Assembly: GCF_001592435.1 (NCBI RefSeq)
Contig: NZ_CP014750.1
Location: 1,240,001 to 1,304,000, forward strand
Reading direction: 5' to 3'
Source: Thermococcus peptonophilus
Lineage (GTDB): Archaea; Methanobacteriota_B; Thermococci; Thermococcales; Thermococcaceae
Length of the DNA stretch: 64,000 nucleotides
Shown here one piece after another: positions 54,542 through 62,786 of this stretch. The notes below the pieces were generated by a model that did no database searches, was not told the DNA's origin, and was given only the letters and a program-made list of their open reading frames with translations. The position numbers and the translations under genes are program-made. The number at the start of each line of letters is the position of its first letter. Position 1 is the first letter of the stretch.

Positions 54542-55543
54542 ATGGCGATAACGTTCGTATCGACCCCTAACATGCCAGAGGAGATAGTCGAGCTGTTCAA
54601 AAAACAGCATTACGCAATAGTGGGTCACCACAGCGGCGTTAAGCTTTGCCACTGGCTTAAGGAGAGCCTTACAAAGGGCCGCTTCTGTTACAAGCAGAAG
54701 TTCTACGGCATAGCGAGCCACCGCTGCCTCCAGATGACCCCGGTTTTGGCCTGGTGTACCCACAACTGCGTCTTCTGCTGGCGCCCTATGGAGGGCTTTC
54801 TAGGAACCGAGCTTCCACAGCCGTGGGATGATCCAGCGTTCATCGTTGAGGAGAGCATAAAGGCGCAGAGGAAGCTCCTCGTGGGTTACAAGGGCAACCC
54901 AAACGTTCCGAAGGAGAAGTTTGAGGAAGCATGGAACCCGAGGCATGCTGCCATAAGCCTATCAGGTGAGCCGATGCTCTACCCCTATATGGGTGACCTT
55001 GTTGAGGAGTTCCACAAGAGGAGCTTTACCACCTTCATAGTCACCAACGGAACCCTTCCCGAGAGGCTTGAGGAGATGATAAAAGAGGACAAGCTCCCGA
55101 CCCAGCTCTACGTCTCTCTAACTGCCCCCGACCTTGATACCTACAACCGCGTGAACGTCCCCATGATCCCGGACGGCTGGGAGAGGATAAAGGAGTTCCT
55201 GAAGCTTATGAGCGACGCCCAGACGAGGACGGTGATAAGGCTCACGCTCGTCAAGGGAGAGAACATGCACAACCCGGAAGGCTACGCCAGGCTGATAAAG
55301 CTCGCCAACCCAATGTTCGTCGAGGCCAAAGCTTACATGTTCGTGGGCTTCTCAAGGAACAGGCTTACGATAAACAACATGCCGAGGCATGAAGAAATAA
55401 GGGCTTTCGCCGAGGAGCTGGTGAAGCACCTCCCGGGCTACCACATTGAGGACGAGTACGAGCCAAGCAGGGTCGTCCTTATAATGAGGGACGACGTTGA
55501 TCCAAAGGGAAGGGGTCTAAAGGGAAGGTTCATTAAAGATTGA
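54542..55543 (+). CDS. taw1: tRNA 4-demethylwyosine synthase
   Basis: Radical SAM enzyme that turns 1-methylguanosine-37 of tRNA-Phe into 4-demethylwyosine using pyruvate. The 333-residue protein has the radical SAM motif C72-x3-C76-x2-C79 (CTHNCVFC) and a second set at C36, C49 and C62 for an auxiliary 4Fe-4S cluster, as in P. abyssi TYW1. 'SLSGEPMLYPYMGDL' and 'SLTAPDLDTYNRVN' are further conserved blocks. GGTGAGGCTA precedes ATG 54542. Confidence 0.95.
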   Translation: MAITFVSTPNMPEEIVELFKKQHYAIVGHHSGVKLCHWLKESLTKGRFCYKQKFYGIASHRCLQMTPVLAWCTHNCVFCWRPMEGFLGTELPQPWDDPAFIVEESIKAQRKLLVGYKGNPNVPKEKFEEAWNPRHAAISLSGEPMLYPYMGDLVEEFHKRSFTTFIVTNGTLPERLEEMIKEDKLPTQLYVSLTAPDLDTYNRVNVPMIPDGWERIKEFLKLMSDAQTRTVIRLTLVKGENMHNPEGYARLIKLANPMFVEAKAYMFVGFSRNRLTINNMPRHEEIRAFAEELVKHLPGYHIEDEYEPSRVVLIMRDDVDPKGRGLKGRFIKD

Positions 55544-55644
55544 GCGTTGACTTTTCCTTTTGATTTCCCTTTATTCTGTCGAATTCAAGGGATGGGAAAC
55601 TTTTATTTATTCTCATGACAACGTTTTCCTTAGGTGGTGAAGGT

Positions 55645-57873
55645 ATGCGTGCAAGTTCAAGGGTGTTAATCGTGGTCTTCACTTTGATGATCATGACCGT
55701 TCCCATTACCAGCGCCTCAGTGCTGGATCGGTCGATACTTTACCTCTCAAGTGCCCCGGAGTATGTTACTAACGTTAGAGACTCATCCCTCCTCTTAATG
55801 GCTCTGAGTTCCCTCTATGGAAAAGTTGAGAACCAGTCAATTGTTGAAAGTTCCATCCTGGAGCTGGTTGATTATCTTAAAACCGCCCAAAATCCCGACG
55901 GTGGTTGGGGGTACTACCCAAATGAGGTCAGTAACCCGTTGGATACTGGATATGCGCTGGCTGCCATTGGAGGTGTGAAAAATCTCCCCATTAAGAGCAT
56001 TGACGTTTCTAGCGAAATAAGGTCTGGTATTAGATACCTCTTGGACTCTTTCAATGGTCATGGGTGGGGATACAGCCCGGAAACTCCTGCGGATCCGTAT
56101 CTAACAGTTGTTGCACTCTGGGGGTTGGGTGTAAACGGATATACAATCGACGACCCGACTGTATCCAAGGCTGTCTCATATCTGGAGTCCTTCGATGAAA
56201 CATCCCCCAAGATGGTTGCCCTGAAGCTTATCGCGTACCACTACGTCGGTTATGACAACGTCTCCCGCCTTATTGGGGCCGCATATGACATGCTCTCGGG
56301 GGAGCTGACACCGGACGAGAGGGCCATGCTCACGTACGCTCTCACGCTGTATCCCGAAAACATAACCTCAGAACTTCCCCGTTCGCTGGTGATACTTGAG
56401 AGCCTCGGCTCCCACAACGAGACCTTCGTCCTCACTGAGCCTATGTGGCCTCTCCCCGAGCTGGATTCCGTCACTCCGACTTCCTTTGCAGTCATGGCCT
56501 TTGCTTCCCTTTCGGATGTCATCTCCAGGGAGGAATACCCAACGGTTTCCCAGATGTGTGATGAGATCCTTTCACTGCAAAACCCTGATGGCGGCTGGGG
56601 TTACACTCTTGGAGAAGATTCCCGGGCCAAGCCGACTTATTATGCCCTTGAATTTTTGAGCCTTTGCACCCCCAAGCCTCAGGTTGCAATTGACAAGGCA
56701 GCGGCATGGGCGGAAAACCATCTAAAGTCCGCTATGGAAGAGGTAGAAACAAAGGGCATGCTCACCCAGGACTTCTATTATACAGCATTAATCCTCGCCA
56801 AGCATTCCTCTATGACCCCCGAAGAGAGGCAATCTCTCATTGATTTCATAAACGAATACAGGTATTCAGGCTTTGCGTGGGTAGGATTCTTTGCGATACC
56901 GCAGCCCCTCCAGACGGCGATGGGAATAAACCTGCTCAAAGCCCTAAACGTTAGTGACGTTGATGCTCCTGCCAACTGGCTGCTCTCCCTTACTGACGGA
57001 GGCTGGGGACTGCTCATAAACTACCCATTCACCATTATGAGCTCCCCCGACGTACCCACCACCCTTCTAGTCCTTGAGGCCCTGTCAGGGGTGGCGAGTG
57101 AAGATGAACTTGAGCCTCATCTTGACTGGCTCCTCGCTCAGAGGCTCGAAAATGGGCTCTGGGGCCATTATAAGACGAGCGTAGACCTCTTTGGCCAGGT
57201 TACAACGGCTCCCCCCTCGATTGAGTACACCGTTAGGGCGCTTGAACTGCTCAGGGAATATGGATATGGCCTGAACTACTTTGACATGGCAAGTACGTTG
57301 CTACAGGACGTAGAGAAAAGCAACAGAATAATAGAGAAGGCTTTAGTATTCAAGTTTGCTGTGGAATCCGGCTTCTTGCCGCCAATTCTCCTCTCGTCCG
57401 TGGTTGCAGAGCTGGGCAATGGGGCCTGGTACGTGCACTATAGCACTGCTTATGCTCCTGCTGCGGAGGATATAAGCGAGATTATTGAGTCATTCGGCGG
57501 CGTACCGCTTCTTAAAGAAGGTGACATGAACATAGAACTCACGGGCAACCACGTGTTTGTGGGTTCATTCGGAAGCTTTGATATCGGAGTTTACAACCCC
57601 TATGTCAATATCTCTGTTGCGGGCAGCTATGTCGAGATAAACGGTAGAAAATACTCAAAGGACGGTCTGGTGGTCATAATTCCGGGTAGGACACAGAGCG
57701 GCTACGTCCTCATACTGTTGATGGATGAGAAGGTTCTCCCAGCAATTGATTTGATCATTAACCCAACGATGGTTAAGTATCTGCACGGTGCTTACGTGGT
57801 GTTCAGCGTTAGGGACCTCAATGGGGACGGCGCAATAACTCCTGATGAGGTCAAAATACTTTTTGAGGGGTGA
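55645..57873 (+). CDS. Secreted alpha/alpha-toroid protein with C-terminal EF-hand
   Basis: A 742-residue secreted protein. A signal peptide (MRASSRVLIVVFTLMIMTVP) precedes repeats of the squalene-cyclase/prenyltransferase type; QNPDGGWGY occurs at 82-90 and again near 312-320, with 'DGGWGLLINYP' and 'GHGWGYSPETP' between or after. Near the end DLNGDGAITPDE (724-735) is a perfect EF-hand calcium loop of dockerin type. There is no C-terminal anchor. GGTGGTGAAGGT precedes the ATG. cetZ starts seven bases downstream. The cyclase DxDD motif is not visible. Confidence 0.8.
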   Translation: MRASSRVLIVVFTLMIMTVPITSASVLDRSILYLSSAPEYVTNVRDSSLLLMALSSLYGKVENQSIVESSILELVDYLKTAQNPDGGWGYYPNEVSNPLDTGYALAAIGGVKNLPIKSIDVSSEIRSGIRYLLDSFNGHGWGYSPETPADPYLTVVALWGLGVNGYTIDDPTVSKAVSYLESFDETSPKMVALKLIAYHYVGYDNVSRLIGAAYDMLSGELTPDERAMLTYALTLYPENITSELPRSLVILESLGSHNETFVLTEPMWPLPELDSVTPTSFAVMAFASLSDVISREEYPTVSQMCDEILSLQNPDGGWGYTLGEDSRAKPTYYALEFLSLCTPKPQVAIDKAAAWAENHLKSAMEEVETKGMLTQDFYYTALILAKHSSMTPEERQSLIDFINEYRYSGFAWVGFFAIPQPLQTAMGINLLKALNVSDVDAPANWLLSLTDGGWGLLINYPFTIMSSPDVPTTLLVLEALSGVASEDELEPHLDWLLAQRLENGLWGHYKTSVDLFGQVTTAPPSIEYTVRALELLREYGYGLNYFDMASTLLQDVEKSNRIIEKALVFKFAVESGFLPPILLSSVVAELGNGAWYVHYSTAYAPAAEDISEIIESFGGVPLLKEGDMNIELTGNHVFVGSFGSFDIGVYNPYVNISVAGSYVEINGRKYSKDGLVVIIPGRTQSGYVLILLMDEKVLPAIDLIINPTMVKYLHGAYVVFSVRDLNGDGAITPDEVKILFEG

Positions 57874-57880
57874 TAACGTC

Positions 57881-59023
57881 TTGAGGGCCTTGATAATAGG
57901 AATTGGGCAGTGTGGGACGAAGATAGCTGATCTGTTTGCACTGGTTGACTTCGATGCAATCGCCCTGAACACCTCTAGGGGGGACCTAGAATACCTCAAG
58001 CACATTCCCCACGACAGGAGGATACTCATAGGGGAGAGCATAACTGGCGGCAAGGGAGTCAACGCCAACCCGTTGCTTGGAAGAGAAGCTATGAAGCGTG
58101 ACCTGCCCCTGGTAATGAGGAAAATAAGCTCCATCGTGGGCTATGAAGACGTGGACATCTTTTTCCTCACCTTCGGTTTTGGCGGGGGGACTGGTGCGGG
58201 AGGAACCCCAGTTTTAGCGGAGGCCCTCAAGGAAGAGTACCCGGACTCACTTGTCGTTGCTATCGGGGCGCTCCCACTAAAGGAGGAAGGGATAAGGCCG
58301 ACCATAAACGCGGCTATAACGATAGACAAGCTTTCCAAGGTAGCGGACTCAATTATAGCCATTGACAACAACAAGCTCAAGGAGAGCGGAGATGACATAA
58401 GCAGGGCATACGAGAGAATAAATTACACCATCGTGGAGAGAATAGCTTCCCTCCTTGCCTTGGTGGACGTGCCCGGCGAGCAGACCCTCGATGCGAGCGA
58501 CCTGAAGTTCGTTCTGAAGGCATTTGGCAGCTTTGCAACCGTTGGTTATGCCAAAGCAGATGCCTCCAAGGTCAAAAACCTCTCCAGGCTTATTCTCAAG
58601 TCCTTTGAAAGTGAGGGTCTATACTTGGATGCCAACATTGAATCTGCCCTCTACGGCCTCGTCGCCATCCACGGACCGCATGAGGTACTGAAGGCAAGCG
58701 ACATCTTTGAGGCGCTGGATTATCTCACATCGAAAATAAGGGGCAAACAGATATTCCGGGGATTCTACCCGGATCCCCGGGAAAGGGAAGTCGAGGTCGT
58801 CACGCTCTTAAGCGGGATATACGAGAGCAAGAGCATCGAAGACATTGTCAGGACGGCTAAGGAATACGCAAGGTCTTTCATGCAGGCAAAGAGTGAGGCC
58901 GAAACGAAGAAGAAGGAACTGCTCACTGGTCTTCCTGACTTTGATGACGTGTACCCGAGTTTGGAGGCAACAGGTTCAGATGATTCCGAAGGGTTTGTGG
59001 AGTACCGGGAGGTATCCCGATGA
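57881..59023 (+). CDS. cetZ: CetZ-like tubulin-superfamily GTPase
   Basis: A 380-residue FtsZ/tubulin family protein. 'IIGIGQCGTKIADLF' binds the nucleotide, GGGTGAG (101-107) is the tubulin signature loop, and 'IGALPLKEEGIRPTINAAIT' and 'DNNKLKE' complete the N-terminal domain. The C-terminal tail is acidic and variable. Sequence type is CetZ rather than FtsZ1/2. I start at TTG 57881, with GGGGTGATAACG upstream; a frame from 57845 lies in the previous gene. CetZ polymers control archaeal cell shape. Here the gene sits between secreted and pilin-like genes. Confidence 0.88.
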   Translation: MRALIIGIGQCGTKIADLFALVDFDAIALNTSRGDLEYLKHIPHDRRILIGESITGGKGVNANPLLGREAMKRDLPLVMRKISSIVGYEDVDIFFLTFGFGGGTGAGGTPVLAEALKEEYPDSLVVAIGALPLKEEGIRPTINAAITIDKLSKVADSIIAIDNNKLKESGDDISRAYERINYTIVERIASLLALVDVPGEQTLDASDLKFVLKAFGSFATVGYAKADASKVKNLSRLILKSFESEGLYLDANIESALYGLVAIHGPHEVLKASDIFEALDYLTSKIRGKQIFRGFYPDPREREVEVVTLLSGIYESKSIEDIVRTAKEYARSFMQAKSEAETKKKELLTGLPDFDDVYPSLEATGSDDSEGFVEYREVSR

Positions 59024-59634
59024 GCATGGTAAAGGACTCCGTTGAAGCCGCCCTCGACCTCGATGAAAAGTCCGTCTACTCCCATATAGCCCACGAAAGC
59101 GCTGAGGATATCATCAGGATAATCTCTTCCATAGACGCCGAGCGGGCCAGGCTTCGCGGGGAGGTAATCTACTACACTGACGACTGGGACGATCTAATCA
59201 GGCAGAGGATAGCGAAGGGAAAGAGACATACGGCCTTCGACTTCTACAATCCCGCCCTTCTCGACATCTGGGAGGCTAAAGTGAAGAAGGTAAAGGCTTT
59301 GAAGAATGCCGAAAAAATTGCCTATACCCTGTATGCTTTTGTCATTGCGCTCTCAATTGGCCTCTTGTTCTTAGCTGGGTCTCTCATCATACTCCCGGTT
59401 CTGTCAATTGCCCCGCTGGTGCTCTTCCTTAGAGGGTGGATCAGGGACAGAATGGACCTCAGCTACTATGAGCTAACGCAGTTCTTTATAGACGAGATGG
59501 CCGAACTCGTGAGGAGGCATGGGCTGAGGCCTGAGAACTATCGTTTTAAGCTCTTTGGAAACGATTATTTTGGCGTTAAAGCGTTTAACCAGCGCTCTAG
59601 TACTTTTGTTGTCGAAGTAGAGGGTAATGATTAA
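59020..59634 (+). CDS. Conserved membrane protein of the CetZ operon
   Basis: A 204-residue protein with a helical charged N-terminus, two adjacent hydrophobic helices ('YTLYAFVIALSIGLLFLAGS' and 'LPVLSIAPLVLFLRGWI' at about 105-145) and a C-terminal soluble part. Both ends would face the cytoplasm. It overlaps the cetZ stop as ATGA, so the two are coupled and the protein may link CetZ to the membrane. I do not recognise a family. Confidence 0.75.
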   Translation: MSMVKDSVEAALDLDEKSVYSHIAHESAEDIIRIISSIDAERARLRGEVIYYTDDWDDLIRQRIAKGKRHTAFDFYNPALLDIWEAKVKKVKALKNAEKIAYTLYAFVIALSIGLLFLAGSLIILPVLSIAPLVLFLRGWIRDRMDLSYYELTQFFIDEMAELVRRHGLRPENYRFKLFGNDYFGVKAFNQRSSTFVVEVEGND

Positions 59635-59676
59635 ATAGACAGCGCCGTATTAGTTAGTGAACGGAGGGGAACATTC

Positions 59677-60351
59677 GTGAGAAGGGGCCAGATATCGCTT
59701 GAGTTCATAATAATCTTCGGACTGTTTACGATACTACTCCTGTACTCCATACGGAACACGTCGTTTAGTGAGGGCACGCCCTCGGTCGAAACACTCAAAA
59801 TCCAGACTGCCCTTGAGGAGAAAAACCTCGCAAACACGATCTCAAACACAATCAGCCAGGTCTATGCTCAGGGGCCGGGCTCCAAGGCGACATCCTACGT
59901 CAAGCTGGTTTATCTTAGGAACCCCTCCTATCTTGAGAGGGCTTGGAATGTTGAGAACCCGAAAATATTCATAACCTACGGACACCTCCAAGGGGGACCA
60001 TCCGATAACGGTACCTATGTCATGGTTATTAACGGTACTGAAACAACGAACGTTGCTCTGAGCGGTGACAATAAAAACATATTCTGGAGCAGATCATTAT
60101 ACGCTGTCAACCTCCTCGGGAACTCTGCCGTTTGGAATTCCACATTTGGAAACAGCACTCAAATTAAGCTTGAGGGGTCGAGCACCTCCACAACTGTCTA
60201 TGGTCTTGTAATTCCCCCCGAGACGTTGCCTCCCTATCTGAGGATCGTCGTGGAGTGGACCCCGGGATGGAACCCCCAACAGGATGAGATGTGGATCTAT
60301 AACGGGACTGCGGGGGAGATACACATCTACATCAACCCGGGTGAATCGTGA
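59677..60351 (+). CDS. Class III signal peptide protein (pilin-like), 1
   Basis: A 224-residue surface protein starting (GTG) MRRGQISLEFIIIFGLFTIL. G-Q-x-S-x-E before a hydrophobic helix is the class III prepilin signal cut by EppA-type peptidase. The rest is beta-rich with several N-x-S/T glycosylation sequons (NGT, NST). GGAGGGGAACATTC precedes the GTG. A possible local TATA box (GATTAAATA) lies about 45 bases upstream. Four further class III-like genes follow. Confidence 0.78.
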   Translation: MRRGQISLEFIIIFGLFTILLLYSIRNTSFSEGTPSVETLKIQTALEEKNLANTISNTISQVYAQGPGSKATSYVKLVYLRNPSYLERAWNVENPKIFITYGHLQGGPSDNGTYVMVINGTETTNVALSGDNKNIFWSRSLYAVNLLGNSAVWNSTFGNSTQIKLEGSSTSTTVYGLVIPPETLPPYLRIVVEWTPGWNPQQDEMWIYNGTAGEIHIYINPGES

Positions 60352-60794
60352 TGGGACGCGGGCAGCTGAGTATTGACGTTATCTTTGCGTTGACTCTGAT
60401 AACCCTCACCGTGCTTAGTTTAGTTTCCCTTGCGTCCCACCAGGTAGAGAGTGCGGAGCTCATGGACAAAACATCAAAGCTCAAGGTCTTTGCGATAGAT
60501 CTAAGGGATACCGTCGTCAAGGTTTACTCCTCGGGGCCAGGGTTCTCTGTTAAAAAAACGGTACCGATGAACCTTAGTGCGGGCGATGAAATAACCGTTG
60601 TGCTCAACTCTACCTCTGGACGTCTTGAGGTCTCGGCGGTGATAGGTGGTGAACGCTACAGGGTTTATCAGAACCTCCCCGTCCCCCTCGTGGCGACCAG
60701 TAGTGTTACCTTAAACTCGGCCTCACCAGACCTCTGGGTTTATGCCACCTACAACCAAACGGCGGGTGCCATTGATGTCCGCGTTAAGAAGTAG
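60351..60794 (+). CDS. Class III signal peptide protein (pilin-like), 2
   Basis: A 147-residue protein: MGRGQLSIDVIFALTLITL is a class III signal with Asp in place of Glu at the usual +5 position. The C-terminal beta domain carries N-x-S/T sequons. Its ATG overlaps the previous stop, so the genes are coupled. It is likely a minor pilin-like subunit. Confidence 0.75.
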   Translation: MGRGQLSIDVIFALTLITLTVLSLVSLASHQVESAELMDKTSKLKVFAIDLRDTVVKVYSSGPGFSVKKTVPMNLSAGDEITVVLNSTSGRLEVSAVIGGERYRVYQNLPVPLVATSSVTLNSASPDLWVYATYNQTAGAIDVRVKK

Positions 60795-61278
60795 GGGCCA
60801 GACGGCCCTTGAAATGCTGTTCATAATGGCCGTTATCTTCATGGGGATAGTCGTCATTCTCCCCCCTTATATGCAGAACAACTCCGAGGTTTCGGCCCTG
60901 GCTGGAATAAGGTCAGTTGCCTCGGACGTTGCATCGTACGTCAGCGTTGGCGTGATCGCCGAGAACAGAACCGAGTTTGACCACCTTAATAACAACATTA
61001 CCGCTCACTATGATTACCTCTCTGGAAAGTTTGTATTCGAGGGCCTGAAAGTGCAGGAGGAGACCGATGAGGGCATGAAAGTTCTGGTTAAGTTTAAAAC
61101 CCTTGGAGAGAGCAACTCAACGGTTGATGCCCAACTCGTGAGTGCCGTTGGCGAGGCTATGGTTGAGACCCTGAAGGAAATCAGGGGCTTCAGCGAGAGG
61201 GATGGTAGGCTGTACTACGACGGGATTGAGATTGTGCTGAATGTGAGCGTGAACTATCAGTGGGGGGAGTTCCCGTGA
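60775..61278 (+). CDS. Class III signal peptide protein (pilin-like), 3
   Basis: A 167-residue protein from ATG 60775: MSALRSRGQTALEMLFIMAV shows R-G-Q-x-x-x-E before a hydrophobic helix. The mature part is alpha/beta, with 'SALAGIRSVASDVASYVSVG' resembling the long pilin helix. It overlaps both neighbours by 20 and 4 bases. Its role in a pilus or pseudopilus is inferred. Confidence 0.74.
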   Translation: MSALRSRGQTALEMLFIMAVIFMGIVVILPPYMQNNSEVSALAGIRSVASDVASYVSVGVIAENRTEFDHLNNNITAHYDYLSGKFVFEGLKVQEETDEGMKVLVKFKTLGESNSTVDAQLVSAVGEAMVETLKEIRGFSERDGRLYYDGIEIVLNVSVNYQWGEFP

Positions 61279-62786
61279 GGAGGGGGCAGATTTTTTCTCT
61301 GGATGCAATGCTATCACTCGTTATAATAATAATGGTGGTGGGAACTGTTTCGGCTACCTCTGAGAACCTTAAGAACGAGATAACATCTCTCGTTGGCTGG
61401 TACGAGAGAGCAAACATAGCGGGGAACATGCTTGATGTGCTGCTCAAGACCCCGGGAGATCCTGAAAACTGGACCGATGATCCTGCCAATGCGGTAATGG
61501 TGGGCATAGAAAGCAAGCTGATCCCGGGGACTGTTGATTTTTTAAAACTTAAGGCCCTCAACTCCTCACTTGAAGAAATCGCCCCGATTCTCCAGAAACT
61601 GTCGCAGGGCAGGGACTTCATGATTGAAGCATACGTCTCAAAGTATAACGTTTCGGTCAGTGGGGGCAGTTTTCCTGCGGTATACCTGGACAACTATGAA
61701 TTTGATGGGTCTGCCTTTGTTTTCGAGAAGGCATCTGGCACTGAACAGAAAAAAGTTCCGATAGTGGATATTTTTGTGAAGGTTGCCCCATCTGGACAAA
61801 CTTACACGGCTGCCAATATTTGCTCATACTTTGCCTCAAACCAAAATATGGATCTTGACCCGGGTTCATATCTTAGGGTTGTCGTAAACACGAGCACCAG
61901 GATTGGCAACCAAAACAACAAAGATCTCGTTGTGGTGCCGCCAAACACGACTGTAGAGATATACGTAAACCAGTCCAACTCCAATGGTAATGACAATAAC
62001 CAGGGGGGCGGTGCCAGCAACCTTCAGCTGTCTGTCGACTGTGATAACAGTGTCCCAATCAGTGTCCAGATAACAGGACAGGGAAACGTTATAGTAAGGG
62101 TTTCTGGGAAAACCGGTGCCAACCTTAGGGTGGAGAGTAAGTACGTCTACCCAATACTGCTCTGGGAACAAAGGAAGCCCTCGTATAGGTTCGGAGTGAT
62201 CGCACTCTCTAACGGGACAATAGAAGCTCAACGGGATATTTCGGTTCTAAAAGCATCAATGAACGCTTCTCCGTGGATAGAAACGAGCAGGCGTCTTACC
62301 ATTGTTTCAAAGAAGGTAGTTGATCTCTCCAGGCCCGCTTCGGCTACTGAACCCGTGATATACGGAGTTCTTCGTTATTCGTTGCCGAAGAGTGGCTACT
62401 TTGTCGTTAATGCTGGGTCGGTTCCCCAAGTTGATCCCCAGAGTGAGGACATAGTTGTTGAGTACGCTCACTTTGTAGTGGCCAGCGATAACTACACAGC
62501 TGCCATGGGCATCTTCTACAATGCAAAGGAAGATAAAGTCGGTGCCGCTATATCAAACACTCCCGGTTCAAACTTTACCGTCTACTGGGGCAACTCAACT
62601 TCCGTTAAGGTTCCGCTGGGAGCGCTGTTTCCGACAGCAAAGAGAGGGAGCTTTATCGCAATGTGGAAGTTCTGGGAGAACCAGACTATTCAATTGGACA
62701 TGTTCACAGTCCCTAATCTGGATCCATACCTTCTCCCGAAGCAGGAGGAGATGTTGATATACCTGTACGTGTGGGATGAGTCATGA
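61275..62786 (+). CDS. Class III-like surface protein (large), 4
   Basis: A 503-residue protein starting GTG at 61275 (MRRGQIFSLDAMLSLVIII), with the same arginine-glycine-glutamine start and a helix. The long outer part has an Asn/Gly-rich loop (NQSNSNGNDNNQGGG), many N-x-S/T sequons and beta domains. A frame from 61260 is rejected because GTG 61275 overlaps the previous stop. Such a large member could be a tip or adhesin subunit. Confidence 0.74.
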   Translation: MRRGQIFSLDAMLSLVIIIMVVGTVSATSENLKNEITSLVGWYERANIAGNMLDVLLKTPGDPENWTDDPANAVMVGIESKLIPGTVDFLKLKALNSSLEEIAPILQKLSQGRDFMIEAYVSKYNVSVSGGSFPAVYLDNYEFDGSAFVFEKASGTEQKKVPIVDIFVKVAPSGQTYTAANICSYFASNQNMDLDPGSYLRVVVNTSTRIGNQNNKDLVVVPPNTTVEIYVNQSNSNGNDNNQGGGASNLQLSVDCDNSVPISVQITGQGNVIVRVSGKTGANLRVESKYVYPILLWEQRKPSYRFGVIALSNGTIEAQRDISVLKASMNASPWIETSRRLTIVSKKVVDLSRPASATEPVIYGVLRYSLPKSGYFVVNAGSVPQVDPQSEDIVVEYAHFVVASDNYTAAMGIFYNAKEDKVGAAISNTPGSNFTVYWGNSTSVKVPLGALFPTAKRGSFIAMWKFWENQTIQLDMFTVPNLDPYLLPKQEEMLIYLYVWDES